Positions 12,820 to 13,075 of a DNA stretch of 13,075 nucleotides are shown here, piece by piece. Position numbers and translations under genes: made by a program. The DNA is from JBBRGG01 sp038240875 (lineage in GTDB: Bacteria > Planctomycetota > Phycisphaerae > Phycisphaerales > UBA1924), in NCBI GenBank assembly GCA_038240875.1, contig JBBRGG010000088.1:1-13075 (forward strand), in the 5' to 3' direction. Each line of letters begins with the position of its first letter. The stretch's first letter is position 1. Under the pieces are notes generated by a model, which saw nothing but the letters and a program-made list of their open reading frames with translations, had not been told where the DNA came from and searched no databases.

Positions 12820-13075
12820 ATGGACGCAGCCCAAAACACGGAAGCCAAACAGACTGAAGCCAAGCAGACGGAAGCGAATCAGACAGAGATTAACAGCAGC
12901 GGAGCGGGTGCGGGGCACATGTTACCAAACGTGTACGCGGGTTTGGGGTCACGAAGTAGTGCGTATCTGAACCTGGTGGTGTTTGATCATCCGCTGATAC
13001 AACATAAGTTAAGTTATTTGCGGGATATTACAACGACGCACAGGCCGTTTCGTGCGTTATTATATCAGATTGCAG
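12820..13075 (+). CDS. upp: Uracil phosphoribosyltransferase, N-terminal part (3' cut by window edge)
   Basis: The frame is open from the ATG at 12820 to the window end (85 codons plus one base). The segment VVFDHPLIQHKLSYLRDITT, followed by FRALLYQIA, matches the N-terminal signature of bacterial uracil phosphoribosyltransferases (HPL(I/V)QHKL(T/S)xLRD). That enzyme makes UMP from uracil and PRPP in the cytoplasmic pyrimidine salvage pathway. The PRPP-binding loop and uracil site lie beyond the edge. The usual protein starts shortly before the HPL motif. Here about 50 residues precede it, beginning with a TEAKQ repeat, so the ATG at 12919 (MLPNVYAGLG) is a possible shorter start. No clear SD precedes either. 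Confidence 0.9.
   Translation, partial: MDAAQNTEAKQTEAKQTEANQTEINSSGAGAGHMLPNVYAGLGSRSSAYLNLVVFDHPLIQHKLSYLRDITTTHRPFRALLYQIA
12841..12885 (+). repeat. Three 15-bp tandem repeats in the upp N-terminal extension
   Basis: The unit GAAGCCAAACAGACT starts at 12841, 12856 and 12871, with third-position and Lys/Asn changes. It encodes EAKQT, EAKQT and EANQT in frame. Confidence 0.85.

Noticed and set aside
1..13075. Attachment sites, tRNA genes or riboswitches flanking the phage-like block
   Set aside because: I looked for tRNA-like cloverleaf sequences and matching direct repeats at the block edges and found none I could support.

Overview
This looks like a GC-rich bacterial chromosome segment carrying a phage-derived block. 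The most likely source is a planctomycete (Phycisphaerae-like). I base that on remembered resemblance of the portal and capsid proteins, the GspG-like orphan, the very large secreted protein, and the weak Shine-Dalgarno (SD) use by the non-phage genes; the sequence does not prove it. All supported genes are on the + strand.

Layout. (1) 1-675: C-terminal part of a GT4 glycosyltransferase. An in-frame TGA is followed by 70 more open codons, possibly a truncated tail. (2) 798-1274: a membrane-anchored GspG-like protein. (3) 1275-1832: an AT-rich, gene-poor stretch with a small palindrome and a terminator-like hairpin. (4) 1833-7712: the phage-like block. It holds an SPP1-type portal, a scaffold-position protein with a Ser/Glu/Pro repeat, an SU10/DUF5309-type major capsid protein, a probable head-completion protein, two small beta-rich proteins of probable tail or connector type, and a holin-like one-pass membrane protein. 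A strong Rho-independent terminator follows at 7841-7866. (5) 8004-8741: a predicted lipoprotein. (6) 8742-9681: a gene-free, purine-rich stretch with a four-unit hairpin repeat array and other short repeats. (7) 9682-12765: a very large secreted multidomain protein, perhaps glycosidase-like. (8) 12820-end: the start of a uracil phosphoribosyltransferase gene (upp) with an unusual repetitive N-terminal extension.

How the genes work together. Portal, scaffold candidate, capsid and connectors are in the order used to build a tailed-phage head. The window has no terminase, head protease, tape measure, tail fibre, integrase, lysin or replication gene, and apparently ordinary chromosomal genes flank the block. 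The best reading is a domesticated or gene-transfer-agent-like particle locus, or a decayed prophage. Five of the six genes after the portal have textbook SD sequences and the sixth has a good one; the flanking genes do not.

Other striking features. The + strand is C-rich on the left and strongly G-rich on the right although all genes point the same way. Several short tandem repeats have periods of 12 or 15 bp, so they add whole codons.
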